Below are positions 33,379 through 40,124 of a stretch of DNA of 40,124 nucleotides, one piece after another (within the stretch, counting starts at the first letter, position 1; each line of letters starts with the position of its first letter). The stretch spans positions 1 through 40,124 of the forward strand of contig JANQPR010000124.1 of the NCBI GenBank assembly GCA_028285385.1. The letters run 5' to 3'. The position numbers and the translations under genes are program-made. This DNA comes from Phycisphaera sp. (GTDB taxonomy: Bacteria; Planctomycetota; Phycisphaerae; Phycisphaerales; Phycisphaeraceae). The notes below the pieces were generated by a model that saw only the letters and a list, made by a program, of their open reading frames with translations, searched no databases and was not told the DNA's origin.

Positions 33379-34317
33379 TTAACGCCACCGTCGCGAGAGC
33401 ATGCTCATTGCCGCCATGGCGAACCCAATCACCGCGCTCGATGGCTCCGGGACCGTCAAGGTAGCGAGCCGGAAGTCACCACCAACGTGGCTCGTCGGAG
33501 CGTAGGAGGACCCGATGAAGTGGCTCCGCAAACCGGCGTCAATCCATCCGAGGTGAGAGCTAACACGAGTGAAGCCCGCACTGTCGCCGTAGTTGCCCCA
33601 TGGACCCCGCGATGTGTTCCAGATGAAGGAGGTGACGCCCGCGAGCGTCCATCGCCCTCCATCCTTCATGAACAGGCCGCCACCAGAGTCGCCGAAGGTG
33701 GTCAGGCCCTCGTACTTCCGCGGCGAGGGAGAACCGAAGACATTGCCGGCCATAGTGCGGGGGTCGTCGAAGTCGGTCACCAGCAGGTTTTCGTTGTAGA
33801 CGTTGGCCACATTCTGAGTCCAACGCTTCTTCGTTTTTGTGCCGAAGTTTGTCCCGATGATGCCGTTACCCGTCAGGCCGAAGCCAACCGCCGCCACGTT
33901 CCGTTCACTCTCCGCGCGACCGCGGTAAAGCTTGGCAGGCGCCACGCCCGCGACGGGGCGGTCAAGTTCGATTATCGACAGGTCGACGCCGTCGAACAGG
34001 TTGTTGCCGCGCCAGCCGGGGTGAACGACCGAGCGGACTGCGCTGTAGTCGGACCCCTTGAGCCGCACTCGGATGCTGCTGGCACCGGCCGTGACGTGCC
34101 CGGCCGTCAGCATGAACCGGTCGCCGATCAACGTGCCGCTGCCGGTTGAGCGACCGCCGTCAATGAAGATCTTGCCGACAGGCTCGTCGTACGAGCGTGC
34201 CTGCATGATCGACTTGTGGTCCCGCAAGGACCGGTCGTGGCGGACGATGCCGCCGCTTGCCGTGCCGCTAACCGCGACCATCGAGAACACCAACGTTACC
34301 GCCAAAAAACGACGCAT
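33379..34317 (-). CDS. Exported trypsin-like serine protease with PEP-CTERM tail
   Basis: The 312-residue protein has a signal peptide (FLAVTLVFSMVAVSGTASG), a trypsin-fold catalytic domain and a C-terminal PEP-CTERM sorting signal (VPEPSSAVIGFAMAAMSMLSRRWR in overlapping form: VPEPS, hydrophobic helix, SRRWR). The catalytic triad is visible: histidine in MLTAGHVT, aspartate in FDGVDLSIIEL and serine in TFGDSGGGLF. The start is the ATG at 34317, preceded by AGGAG eight bases upstream; the longer open frame to 34539 is not needed. It probably acts at the cell surface after exosortase processing. It is a single gene with its own terminator, divergent from the next gene, inside the suspected accessory island. 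Confidence 0.93.
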   Translation of the reverse strand: MRRFLAVTLVFSMVAVSGTASGGIVRHDRSLRDHKSIMQARSYDEPVGKIFIDGGRSTGSGTLIGDRFMLTAGHVTAGASSIRVRLKGSDYSAVRSVVHPGWRGNNLFDGVDLSIIELDRPVAGVAPAKLYRGRAESERNVAAVGFGLTGNGIIGTNFGTKTKKRWTQNVANVYNENLLVTDFDDPRTMAGNVFGSPSPRKYEGLTTFGDSGGGLFMKDGGRWTLAGVTSFIWNTSRGPWGNYGDSAGFTRVSSHLGWIDAGLRSHFIGSSYAPTSHVGGDFRLATLTVPEPSSAVIGFAMAAMSMLSRRWR

Positions 34318-34325
34318 TGCTAACA

Positions 34326-34330
34326 CTCCT
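34326..34330 (-). promoter_or_regulatory. Ribosome binding site of the serine protease gene
   Basis: On the minus strand AGGAG lies eight bases before the ATG at 34317 and fixes the start at the signal peptide. Confidence 0.7.
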
Positions 34331-34396
34331 AAAACAGAAGACCAAAACCGCCTGGGCAGGAACCGTTCCTGCAACCCGACTGTCTGATGGTCTTCG

Positions 34397-35686
34397 TTGG
34401 CGCGAGTCAACCAAGGCGAGCGGTGGCCCTTGACTGTAAAATCTGGTGTGCCACGCCTAATAGGTGATCGCCACCAGATTCGGAGCTTGATCGATGCGCT
34501 GCAGGTGCTTCTGTGCGATGAGCCAAGGGCTCGGGTCAAACTCGGCGACGTTGCAGATGCGTTGCGTTTTCGCGGTCAAGTACCGCTCTCTCATCTCCGC
34601 GGAAGTGACCCCGAGAGACAGACCGAGGCGAAGGTGAAGGACTTGGTTTTGCGGGTTAATGCTTTGCTCAATGGGGGGAGCTTCACTCCCACAGAGCTCT
34701 TCGCATCTGGAGTCTCGGCCTTCCTCATTCGAGGTTCGGGTCCGGCTCGGGTGGATCTAGACAAGCTCCTACGCACCGACGTGTCGGACGGGGCCTTGAC
34801 GCCGGCTGCAGTAAGGCGGAGGTTCACGTACAACGAGGTGTTGTCCGTCGCGGAGTGGTCGCAGATTCGGAATGATGTGGCCGAGCTGTTTGGTGGAACC
34901 TATCGCGAGCCGACCAGCGATTCTGTTCGGGATGTTTATGAAACCGTCGTAGCTGCAGCGCACAACATCAACGCCATGTGTCCTCCGAACGGGGGCGAGA
35001 TCTACGAGTCGATCTACGAATATGCGGGTCACGTGGCCCGCCGCTGCCGAAGACGTCGGGCCTTCCCAGATGTCTACGCCGACGCAGCGCGTGCGTTCGG
35101 CTTTAGGTATCACGCGGGGCGGCAGTTTGGGCGAGCGATCCAGACTTTTTCTGCCGCGGTGTGGACGCTTGAATCTGGGGTGTTCGGAGAACCGTTCGAC
35201 CCATCGCACCTGCGGTTTGCCGAGATCGATGCGCGCCTGGCATATGAGCCGCGCAGGAGCCTTCCGATTCTGGAGGGGAGTATCTTGAGCCTAGTGAGTG
35301 AGCGGAGAGAAGTTGAACAACCCCATCGACTGATTTGGCCGCAGGCGAAACTGAACTTGCTGAAGCGTGAATATAGTCTCGCTTTCGACCAACTGCTCGT
35401 GGGCCCGTGCATCGAAGACGTTGACAGGCAGTCCCGGCATGGCCAGTTTGAGCAGTGTCAGATGCTTTCCATTGCGGCAGCGGGATCTAAGAGTAGCGAA
35501 GCTAAGGGCTATTTGGATGATGCCGAAGCACTTGCGAGCGAAGCAAGCATGGATCCTCAACTCAAACAAGTTCAGCTGCTCCGTCAGTGTGAGGGCAATG
35601 CGGAACTGATGACGCGTGTGACGGTACGTTGGGATCGGTCGGCGGCGCGGCGACGTCGAGTCGCTGGTCGACGATATGGAAGGTGA
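34397..35686 (+). CDS. Unrecognised 429-residue protein, 3' end probably replaced
   Basis: I do not recognise this protein. About residues 20-150 look like alpha/beta DNA-binding or winged-helix sequence (HQIRSLIDALQVLL, KLGDVADALRF, EAKVKDLVLRVNALL). From about residue 165 onwards it is helical with TPR-like spacing (YESIYEYAGHVARRC, YADAARAFGFRYHAGRQFGRAIQTF). Base composition and codon use are clearly less GC-biased than in sets A and B, a sign of transfer. The last 20 residues (RSAARRRRVAGRRYGR) are abruptly high-GC and low-complexity, as if the true 3' end were lost near 35625. The TTG at 34397 is uncertain; a GTG at 34449 is an alternative. No good ribosome binding site is visible. Confidence 0.6.
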   Translation: MARVNQGERWPLTVKSGVPRLIGDRHQIRSLIDALQVLLCDEPRARVKLGDVADALRFRGQVPLSHLRGSDPERQTEAKVKDLVLRVNALLNGGSFTPTELFASGVSAFLIRGSGPARVDLDKLLRTDVSDGALTPAAVRRRFTYNEVLSVAEWSQIRNDVAELFGGTYREPTSDSVRDVYETVVAAAHNINAMCPPNGGEIYESIYEYAGHVARRCRRRRAFPDVYADAARAFGFRYHAGRQFGRAIQTFSAAVWTLESGVFGEPFDPSHLRFAEIDARLAYEPRRSLPILEGSILSLVSERREVEQPHRLIWPQAKLNLLKREYSLAFDQLLVGPCIEDVDRQSRHGQFEQCQMLSIAAAGSKSSEAKGYLDDAEALASEASMDPQLKQVQLLRQCEGNAELMTRVTVRWDRSAARRRRVAGRRYGR

Positions 35687-35842
35687 AGGCGTGATCGCCC
35701 GCGGCCGAGCCCCAGTCATGCGTGTGGATCGTCAGCCCCCTCGTCCAGACGCGCGCGCGGCCCACGCTTCAAGCAGCGCACCGTGCTGCTCAAGCCTCTC
35801 GACGACCCACGCCGGCACCGACGCCTGGATTCGCTCATTCAC
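35625..35842 (-). other. Minus-strand gene fragments at a recombination junction
   Basis: Two overlapping minus-strand frames have strong coding character here. One runs from a GTG at 35842 to a TGA at 35732 and encodes 36 residues including ASVPAWVVERLEQHGALLEA. The next frame overlaps that stop, starts near 35765 and reads HTHDWGSAAGDHAFTFHIVD and onwards until about 35640, where the sequence changes into the tail of the plus-strand gene. I recognise neither. The pattern suggests a minus-strand gene pair cut at its 3' end by a junction near 35625-35640. Confidence 0.35.
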
Positions 35843-36062
35843 CGAGACCGACCTCGACCCGGTTCAGGAGTCGTCGGAACTCGGCGAGCGGTTCGAGTTC
35901 CTGACCGAGGCCGCCATCGTCCGCATCGTCCGGGAGGTGCCGTACGAGAGCCCCGAGCAATTCGACCGCGACCGGATCGAGGCGTTGACCGACGCTAACG
36001 ACGCGAAGCGCATCGCGCACAACCTCAGACCCGCCCCGGAACCCTCTCGCAAGGAGACCGAA
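35718..36062 (+). other. Coding-like segment in frame with the broken ERF gene
   Basis: From about 35815 to 36062 the plus strand reads convincingly as protein (DLDPVQESSELGERFEFLTE, AAIVRIVREVPYES, DRIEALTDANDAKRIAHNL) in the same frame as the ERF gene and with no stop between them. It could be a separate small gene that has lost its stop, or an N-terminal extension of ERF. The first 100 bases after the ATG at 35718 do not look coding and overlap the minus-strand fragments. I do not recognise a family. Confidence 0.4.
36051..36056 (+). promoter_or_regulatory. Ribosome binding site of the broken ERF gene
   Basis: AAGGAG stands six bases before the ATG at 36063. It argues that ERF translation begins there, although the frame is open upstream. 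Confidence 0.55.
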
Positions 36063-36769
36063 ATGCGACCTTCCGCCCCCGAGCAGGCAACTGTCACCCG
36101 ACCGGCCTCAGCAACCCCGGAGTCCCCGGACACCGTCCCTGCGGCCTCCGCGTCCCCCGCGGACTCGAGCCTGGACGCGGCGCTGCTCGCCTGCCAGCGC
36201 GAGCTGCGGACCATCGGGCGCGACGGCTACAACGACCACGCCGACTACACGTACACATCCGCCGACCACTGGATCGCCACGTCGCACGACGTGCTGCATC
36301 GCCACGACCTGATGGCTCGGCGCGAGCGCTGGACGGTCACGCCCTGAGGCGACCGGGCCATCATCGCCGCGACTTTCACTGTCGTTCACGTCCCCAGTGC
36401 CCAGACGCTCTCGCTGGACACGTCGCTTGCCGTGGAAGACCGGAGGGTACTCCGATCGACAAAGCCATCCTGGCCGTTCTAACTAGCCTCTGGGCGTACA
36501 CGCTCCGCGACCTTCTGCTCGTACCGCGTTGCGACGGGAACGAACTCGACGCCATTGACGACCGCCAGCACGACCCCGACAGCCGCGACGCCCTGATCGC
36601 CGCGATGAAGGCCCGTGGCATCGACGCCGACCGCGCCGCAGACATCGCCAAGTGGTTCGCCGATCAGACCGGCGGCAAGCCATCTGACGCAGACCTGCGT
36701 AACTTCCGCGGCGACATCGGCCGGGGCGTGTTCGACCGGTGGAGCCCGCCGGCGCCGGCTGCTGCCTGA
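36063..36769 (+). pseudogene. ERF-family single-strand annealing protein, broken
   Basis: ERF proteins are phage recombinases that anneal complementary single strands. After a proline/alanine-rich leader the first piece (SLDAALLACQRELRTIGRDG, DYTYTSADHWIATSHDVLHR) matches the ERF N-terminus. A TGA at 36345-36347 then interrupts the frame, which continues sensibly afterwards (GDRAIIAATFTVVHVPSAQT). Near 36420-36440 the coding signal shifts to another frame and resumes with GTPIDKAILAVLTSLWAYTL and RDLLLVPRCDGNELD, the conserved ERF helix in which TSLxYxLRDLL is typical. It ends at TGA 36767-36769 with GIDADRAADIAKWFADQTGG just before. With one stop and one frameshift, full-length product is not expected unless these are assembly errors. 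The gene supports a phage origin for this region. Confidence 0.75.
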
Positions 36770-36890
36770 ACTTCTGCCGGCCGGCCTTGGCTTACCCGCT
36801 GGGGCCGGCATTTCTCGCACGTCCCGCACCGCGGCATGCCAGGGCGTTCTTGGCGGCGCGATCGGTGCGGACAACATTGGAGCCGTCAAG

Positions 36891-37265
36891 ATGGATCCCG
36901 ATGCAACGACGAGTGAAAGCGGTTGGATCACCGAACTTCAGGGCGGGGTCCGCTGCGTTTATCACAGAGACAGCCGGCGGGTGCCGATCGAGGTGGGCGA
37001 CACCGTCGGCGTCTTCTCGTTGGCTGTGACTGACGCACTGGTCGTCGACGCGGACCGGCGTGCCGTCTTGGTGGAGCTCAGAGACGGCACCAGGCACGCG
37101 GTTTCGTACGACGACATCTCGCTTCAGCACATCGGGCCACCGACCGGCGTGACCCCGATCGGCTGCGACGACGAAGCGAGTCCCTCCAAGCCGGGCTTCT
37201 GGGTCAACCGATCGGCCTTGACGTGCAGGCCACGCTCGCCGGCGGCGACAACCGATGCGGTGTGA
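36891..37265 (+). CDS. Small protein of unknown function
   Basis: The 124-residue protein is not recognised. Residues 10-85 look like a compact beta-rich domain (GGVRCVYHRDSRRVPIEVGD, VVDADRRAVLVELRDG), and the last 25 residues are Pro/Arg/Thr-rich and probably unstructured. The ATG at 36891 is preceded by GGAG with eight bases between, so I prefer it to the longer open frame that begins at 36615 and overlaps the ERF remnant. It follows the ERF pseudogene by 121 bases. Confidence 0.55.
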   Translation: MDPDATTSESGWITELQGGVRCVYHRDSRRVPIEVGDTVGVFSLAVTDALVVDADRRAVLVELRDGTRHAVSYDDISLQHIGPPTGVTPIGCDDEASPSKPGFWVNRSALTCRPRSPAATTDAV

Positions 37266-37323
37266 TCGGAGCACTATGCGACCGTGACGTTTCCGTCTCC
37301 CTGGCCGCAGGTCAGAAACGAAA

Positions 37324-37590
37324 GTGCAGAACCGGCTGCCGCACCAGCCTGAGCTTCGACCTGCGAACGCTCACAGAGAGAACGAGGCAGAGATTGACAA
37401 ATCCACGCAGATCGATGCGATCGACGCCACGGCTCGACTTGCGGACACAGTGGCCGCTCTGGAGCTGGCCTCTTTTGACGGGTTGGGTGGACCCGAGGCT
37501 GAGTCTCTGTTGAGGAAAGCGCGGGAGAAGCTGGCGGAGGCGTGTCGGAGGGCGTGGCCCGATGGGGCACGGGCATCGGCTCAAAGCTGA
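37324..37590 (+). CDS. Small helical protein of unknown function
   Basis: The 88-residue frame has a GTG start at 37324 and no obvious ribosome binding site. From residue 25 on it reads as a helical protein (DAIDATARLADTVAALELAS, AESLLRKAREKLAEACRRAW) with coding-like third positions; the first 20 residues are less convincing, so the true start may be later. No family is recognised. It lies between the 124-residue gene and the membrane-protein gene on the same strand. Confidence 0.45.
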   Translation: MQNRLPHQPELRPANAHRENEAEIDKSTQIDAIDATARLADTVAALELASFDGLGGPEAESLLRKAREKLAEACRRAWPDGARASAQS

Positions 37591-37764
37591 AGTTGGGCTT
37601 GGGCTGGTTGGCCGTTTCCTTCGTCCAGAATCGGATGTCGCCCGATGGTCGCGCGTAGTGGCCGCCTCCTCCCCCGAAGCCAAGATTGCGTAAAGAGCCG
37701 ATGTGCTCTACCTTCTGGCCGTCACCGGGGGGGACCGACTCTGCGTCCGGGAGCCATCTGAAGC
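37591..37764. other. Spacer with a minus-strand coding-like fragment
   Basis: The minus strand of this 174-base spacer reads without stops as a protein-like segment (GQKVEHIGSLRNLGFGGGGG, HYARPSGDIRFWTKETANQ), but it lacks a start codon at one end and runs into a shadow of the 88-residue gene at the other. It may be a remnant of another gene. No clear promoter for the downstream membrane gene is seen. Confidence 0.3.
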
Positions 37765-38229
37765 ATGAGCAACGAGACGGTCCAGCGAATCCTCACCTAC
37801 ATCTTCGTGACCGGGCTGATATCGCCTTGTGGCGTCTATCTGGATGTATGGTTCCAGTCTCTTGATGTCACGGGCGCGAAAGGGAGCGTTCAAAGCTCCG
37901 TTCTTGACTCGGGACCTCTCTACCTTTTCGCGGTGACGCTTGGGATCGCCACGTTCTTCGACGTTGGAGAAAAACCTTACTTCCAGTCGAAGAAGGTGGC
38001 GTTCAACTATCTTCGCGCATATATGCTCATTGCTCCATTGATGTGTGTGGTGCTGTTTTATGTGCCGCTACGTCTGGGGATGATGGAGGCTTCTTCCCGC
38101 GTCTACTTGAGTCAGGTTGTGGTTGCGCTCTCCGTGTTCGCGGCCGCCACGTTTGCGAAGATTTTCGAGTATCGCACGGGGTCGGGGATGAGAGTAACCG
38201 CGGGCGTTCCGACCTCTGGGGGTAACTGA
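37765..38229 (+). CDS. Four-helix membrane protein of unknown function
   Basis: The 154-residue protein has four predicted membrane helices at about residues 8-27, 50-70, 84-104 and 112-133, with short loops and no recognised motif. Codon and base composition are less GC-rich than in the core genes, as for its neighbour. GGGAG lies upstream at a rather long distance from the ATG at 37765. The stop TGA is followed immediately by the ATG of the next gene, so the two are almost certainly co-translated. Small polytopic proteins paired with a single-pass coiled-coil partner occur in envelope and defence cassettes, but nothing here proves such a role. Confidence 0.8.
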   Translation: MSNETVQRILTYIFVTGLISPCGVYLDVWFQSLDVTGAKGSVQSSVLDSGPLYLFAVTLGIATFFDVGEKPYFQSKKVAFNYLRAYMLIAPLMCVVLFYVPLRLGMMEASSRVYLSQVVVALSVFAAATFAKIFEYRTGSGMRVTAGVPTSGGN

Positions 38230-38769
38230 ATGGAGCTCTTCGTTACCACAAGCCTTCTGCTATTGGTAACCGCTGGCTTCGCCTCGGTATTGGTCGCGGG
38301 CTTTGTCTTGAATCGCAAGGATTCGGAGCTCCCGCTGGTCGATGTCGCGACGGATGATTTGGAATCTGTGACCGACAAACTTTTTCTTCAGGCTTGGTCG
38401 GTTTCTAATGAGATCGAACGTGAGGTTGAGTTCGACCACCGCGCAATCACGCAGCTTGCTCTACATAGCAACGAGTTCCTCGAAGATGTAAATGGCACTA
38501 TCGCATGGATCGAGAAGGGCGGCACGTCCGTCACGTCTACGTCCCTAGTCGAGTTGAGGGCGACCGTTGAAATCGTTCGACGGGAAGTCGTCTCCGTGGT
38601 TGAACAGTTCCGAACGCTGGATCAAGCTTTGTCCACTCGAGGCGCGGGCGGTACGGCGGCGGTGGACGTCTCTGAAGTGCTTCGCGAGATCGCAGAGACG
38701 CTTGATCGGACTGTGGGGTATCTCGGTCGGCCGGCGCACGCCCGCGGGTCTTTGCGGAGCGTCGCCTGA
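38230..38769 (+). CDS. Single-pass membrane protein with coiled coil
   Basis: The 179-residue protein has one N-terminal membrane helix (LFVTTSLLLLVTAGFASVLV, residues 3-27) and a long helical, probably coiled-coil soluble part (VTDKLFLQAWSVSNEIEREV, LVELRATVEIVRREVVSVVE), with no catalytic motif that I recognise. Its ATG directly abuts the stop of the four-helix membrane protein. It probably forms a complex with that protein. The family is unknown, and the base composition again points to an accessory origin. Confidence 0.78.
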   Translation: MELFVTTSLLLLVTAGFASVLVAGFVLNRKDSELPLVDVATDDLESVTDKLFLQAWSVSNEIEREVEFDHRAITQLALHSNEFLEDVNGTIAWIEKGGTSVTSTSLVELRATVEIVRREVVSVVEQFRTLDQALSTRGAGGTAAVDVSEVLREIAETLDRTVGYLGRPAHARGSLRSVA

Positions 38770-38789
38770 TGTGGGTTATCGGCAAGGAC

Positions 38790-38816
38790 TTGACTTCTGC
38801 AGACGGTCGATATAAT
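38790..38816 (+). promoter_or_regulatory. Sigma-70-like promoter upstream of the 116-residue gene
   Basis: TTGACT at 38790-38795 and a perfect TATAAT at 38811-38816 are separated by 15 bases, slightly short of the optimum. In this GC-rich setting the match stands out. Transcription would start about 38823 and give a leader of roughly 115 bases before the ATG at 38938. That leader contains an eight-codon frame (MPERVLSS), which could regulate translation. Confidence 0.6.
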
Positions 38817-38937
38817 CGCGTGCGCGAGAGAGATAAGGTCCGGGTAACCCCGCGTTATAGAACCATGCCTGAACGAGTGTTGAGCTCATGAGGCACCCCG
38901 TGATGATCGCCGGCGAGGCGGTCGGTGTAAGAAGACC

Positions 38938-39288
38938 ATGTTCACAGCAGCCACCGATGACAGCTTGCCCGGTCTCCTGATTGGAGTCGAAGCGGCGCTC
39001 GACGCCGACGCATTCCTTGATGCCGTCGAGACGTTCTGCATGGCTACTCGCGACGTGTTCCTTCACGCTGTTCGTCGATCTGCCTCCGCTTCCGAGGTTG
39101 CGAACCTCCAGGCGCAACTACTTGCCGGCGCTGAACTGGTTGACACCCGTCGCGCTGACTTCAGCTTTGAACCGGTCACCAGCAAAAAGCTCTCACTTAT
39201 CGTCCTCAACATCCGGAATCGCGCTAGGGATTTGGATGTCCTGTTGGCGAGATCCGGGGCTGTACTCCAGCACGCCGGCGGCGCGTGA
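38938..39288 (+). CDS. Small helical protein of unknown function
   Basis: The 116-residue protein is soluble and mostly helical (GLLIGVEAALDADAFLDAVE, FLHAVRRSASASEVANLQAQ, LSLIVLNIRNRARDLDVLLA) with no motif that I know. The ATG at 38938 has no good ribosome binding site. It has its own putative promoter but lies in line with the membrane pair upstream and may cooperate with it. Confidence 0.6.
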   Translation: MFTAATDDSLPGLLIGVEAALDADAFLDAVETFCMATRDVFLHAVRRSASASEVANLQAQLLAGAELVDTRRADFSFEPVTSKKLSLIVLNIRNRARDLDVLLARSGAVLQHAGGA

Positions 39289-39406
39289 TGATTGGCTCAT
39301 GTCTGTCGTGCTGTTCACGCCGTCAACCTTGGCTGTGGGCGAGTTGCTTGGGTTGGCGGAGTCAAGGTGGGATTTTGTTGTCGCGTAGGTTTGGTGGGAA
39401 GCGCTG

Positions 39407-40124
39407 ATGGCGCGGTGGCGTGCTTTCGCCCTATCTCTTTGTGTCCCGGTGCGTTCGTTGGCTTGGCACTGCCGGAAGCACTCGGCCCGCCACCGGGCTA
39501 CTACGACACCGCCACGGGCACCGGCTCCGCCCTCAAGCAGCAACTCCACGACATCATCGACGACCACACGGTCTTCAGCTACGGCGACGCCCGGACGCTG
39601 CTCCAGGACACGGACCAGGACCCCAACGACCCCGACTCGATCCTCCTCGTCTACGACCGCGTCTCGCTCGACGTGTCCCAGATCAACCCCAACGGCTCGA
39701 TCCCCGGCTGGGACAGCGGGGTGTCGTGGAACCGCGAGCACACCTGGCCCCGCAGCCGCGGCATATTCAGTTCCGGCCCGGACAACAGCGACCTGCACCA
39801 GCTCCGGCCGTCGACGCCGTCGGTCAACAGCAGCCGCAGCAACCTCAACTTCGGCGGCGCGTTCGGCCAGAGCTTCGGCCGCGTGACCGACAGCGGCAAC
39901 GAGGTGTGGTACCCGGGGGACGCGGACGCCGGCATGATCGCCCGCCAGCAGTTCTACTCGGCGGTGCGGTACGACGGCTCGGACGCCAACACCACCGACC
40001 TCGAACTGGTCAGCGGCAACCCGGAGACGTCCAACCTCGGCGACCTCGACCGGCTTGTGGAGTGACACTACGAGGCGCCGCCCGACTTCTTCGAGCGCCG
40101 GCGCAACGACCGGGTGTTCGGCTA
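39407..40124 (+). pseudogene. Endonuclease I family nuclease, broken, 3' end outside window
   Basis: The body is an exported endonuclease I (EndA-like) nuclease with the beta-beta-alpha-metal site SWNREHTWPRSRG, its catalytic histidine codon at 39739, followed by DNSDLHQLRP and NSSRSNLNFG. GYYDTATGTGSALKQQLHDI is the usual N-terminal helix of the mature enzyme. The signal peptide starts at the ATG at 39407 in one frame (MARWRAFALSLC) and continues in another (GAFVGLALPEALGPPPGYYD), so a frameshift near 39440-39455 is likely. A TGA at 40063-40065 falls where the family has a conserved tryptophan. The sequence after it (HYEAPPDFFERRRNDRVFGY) still matches the family up to the window end. Two lesions suggest a dead gene or sequence errors. 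Confidence 0.8.

Noticed and set aside
36345-40065. TGA recoded as tryptophan or selenocysteine
   Set aside because: TGA sits inside both the ERF and endonuclease reading frames, but many intact genes here end in TGA, often in TGATG or ATGA overlaps. No selenocysteine insertion element or tRNA-Sec is visible, and the same genes also carry frameshifts.
33000-40124. Integrase or transposase genes inside the suspected island
   Set aside because: No tyrosine or serine recombinase motif and no terminal inverted repeats were recognised on either strand; if an integrase exists it is outside the window or too degraded to see.

Overview
The window looks like a high-GC chromosome fragment from the phylum Planctomycetota, most likely class Phycisphaerae. 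The grounds are two prepilins with the H-X9-DG motif, PEP-CTERM-tailed exported proteins, a dockerin-like repeat ending in Q-N-W-G, and large pseudopilin clusters. The assignment is inferred from gene content; no rRNA or other marker gene is present.

Positions 1-1670 (plus strand) carry the end of hisC and all of hisB, for histidine synthesis. Positions 1698-3043 (minus) carry an H-X9-DG prepilin and a HIT hydrolase. Positions 3089-29301 (minus) are one long run of type II secretion / type IV pilus-like genes in two back-to-back sets. Set B (16260 down to 3089) has an assembly ATPase (gspE), a platform protein (gspF), a GspG-like pseudopilin, three further pseudopilins and a 1390-residue GspK-like protein. 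Set A (29301 down to 16631) begins with a histidine kinase and a STAS protein. It continues with a second gspE, a second gspF, a fused PilM-PilN protein, PilO, a PilP/GspC-like protein, gspG, GspH-, GspJ- and GspI-like pseudopilins and a PilX-like protein, and ends with a CheY-like receiver. Many stop/start pairs overlap (TGATG, ATGA, GTGA), so translation is probably coupled. No secretin and no prepilin peptidase is present, so both sets depend on genes elsewhere.

Positions 29819-32710 (plus) hold another H-X9-DG prepilin and an exported PEP-CTERM protein, closed by a strong intrinsic terminator.

From about 32.9 kb the character changes. A tRNA-Cys-like 3' half on the minus strand at 32899-32955 has no matching 5' half and looks like the copied end left by an integrated element. 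To its right lie a PEP-CTERM trypsin-like protease, an unrecognised 429-residue protein that seems cut at its 3' end, and an ERF-type single-strand annealing protein gene broken by a stop and a frameshift. These are followed by several small unknown genes, a membrane-protein gene pair, and an endonuclease I gene that also carries a probable frameshift plus a stop in place of a conserved tryptophan. I read 33-40 kb as a decaying, integrated accessory island whose far end, predicted to carry the intact tRNA-Cys, lies beyond the window.
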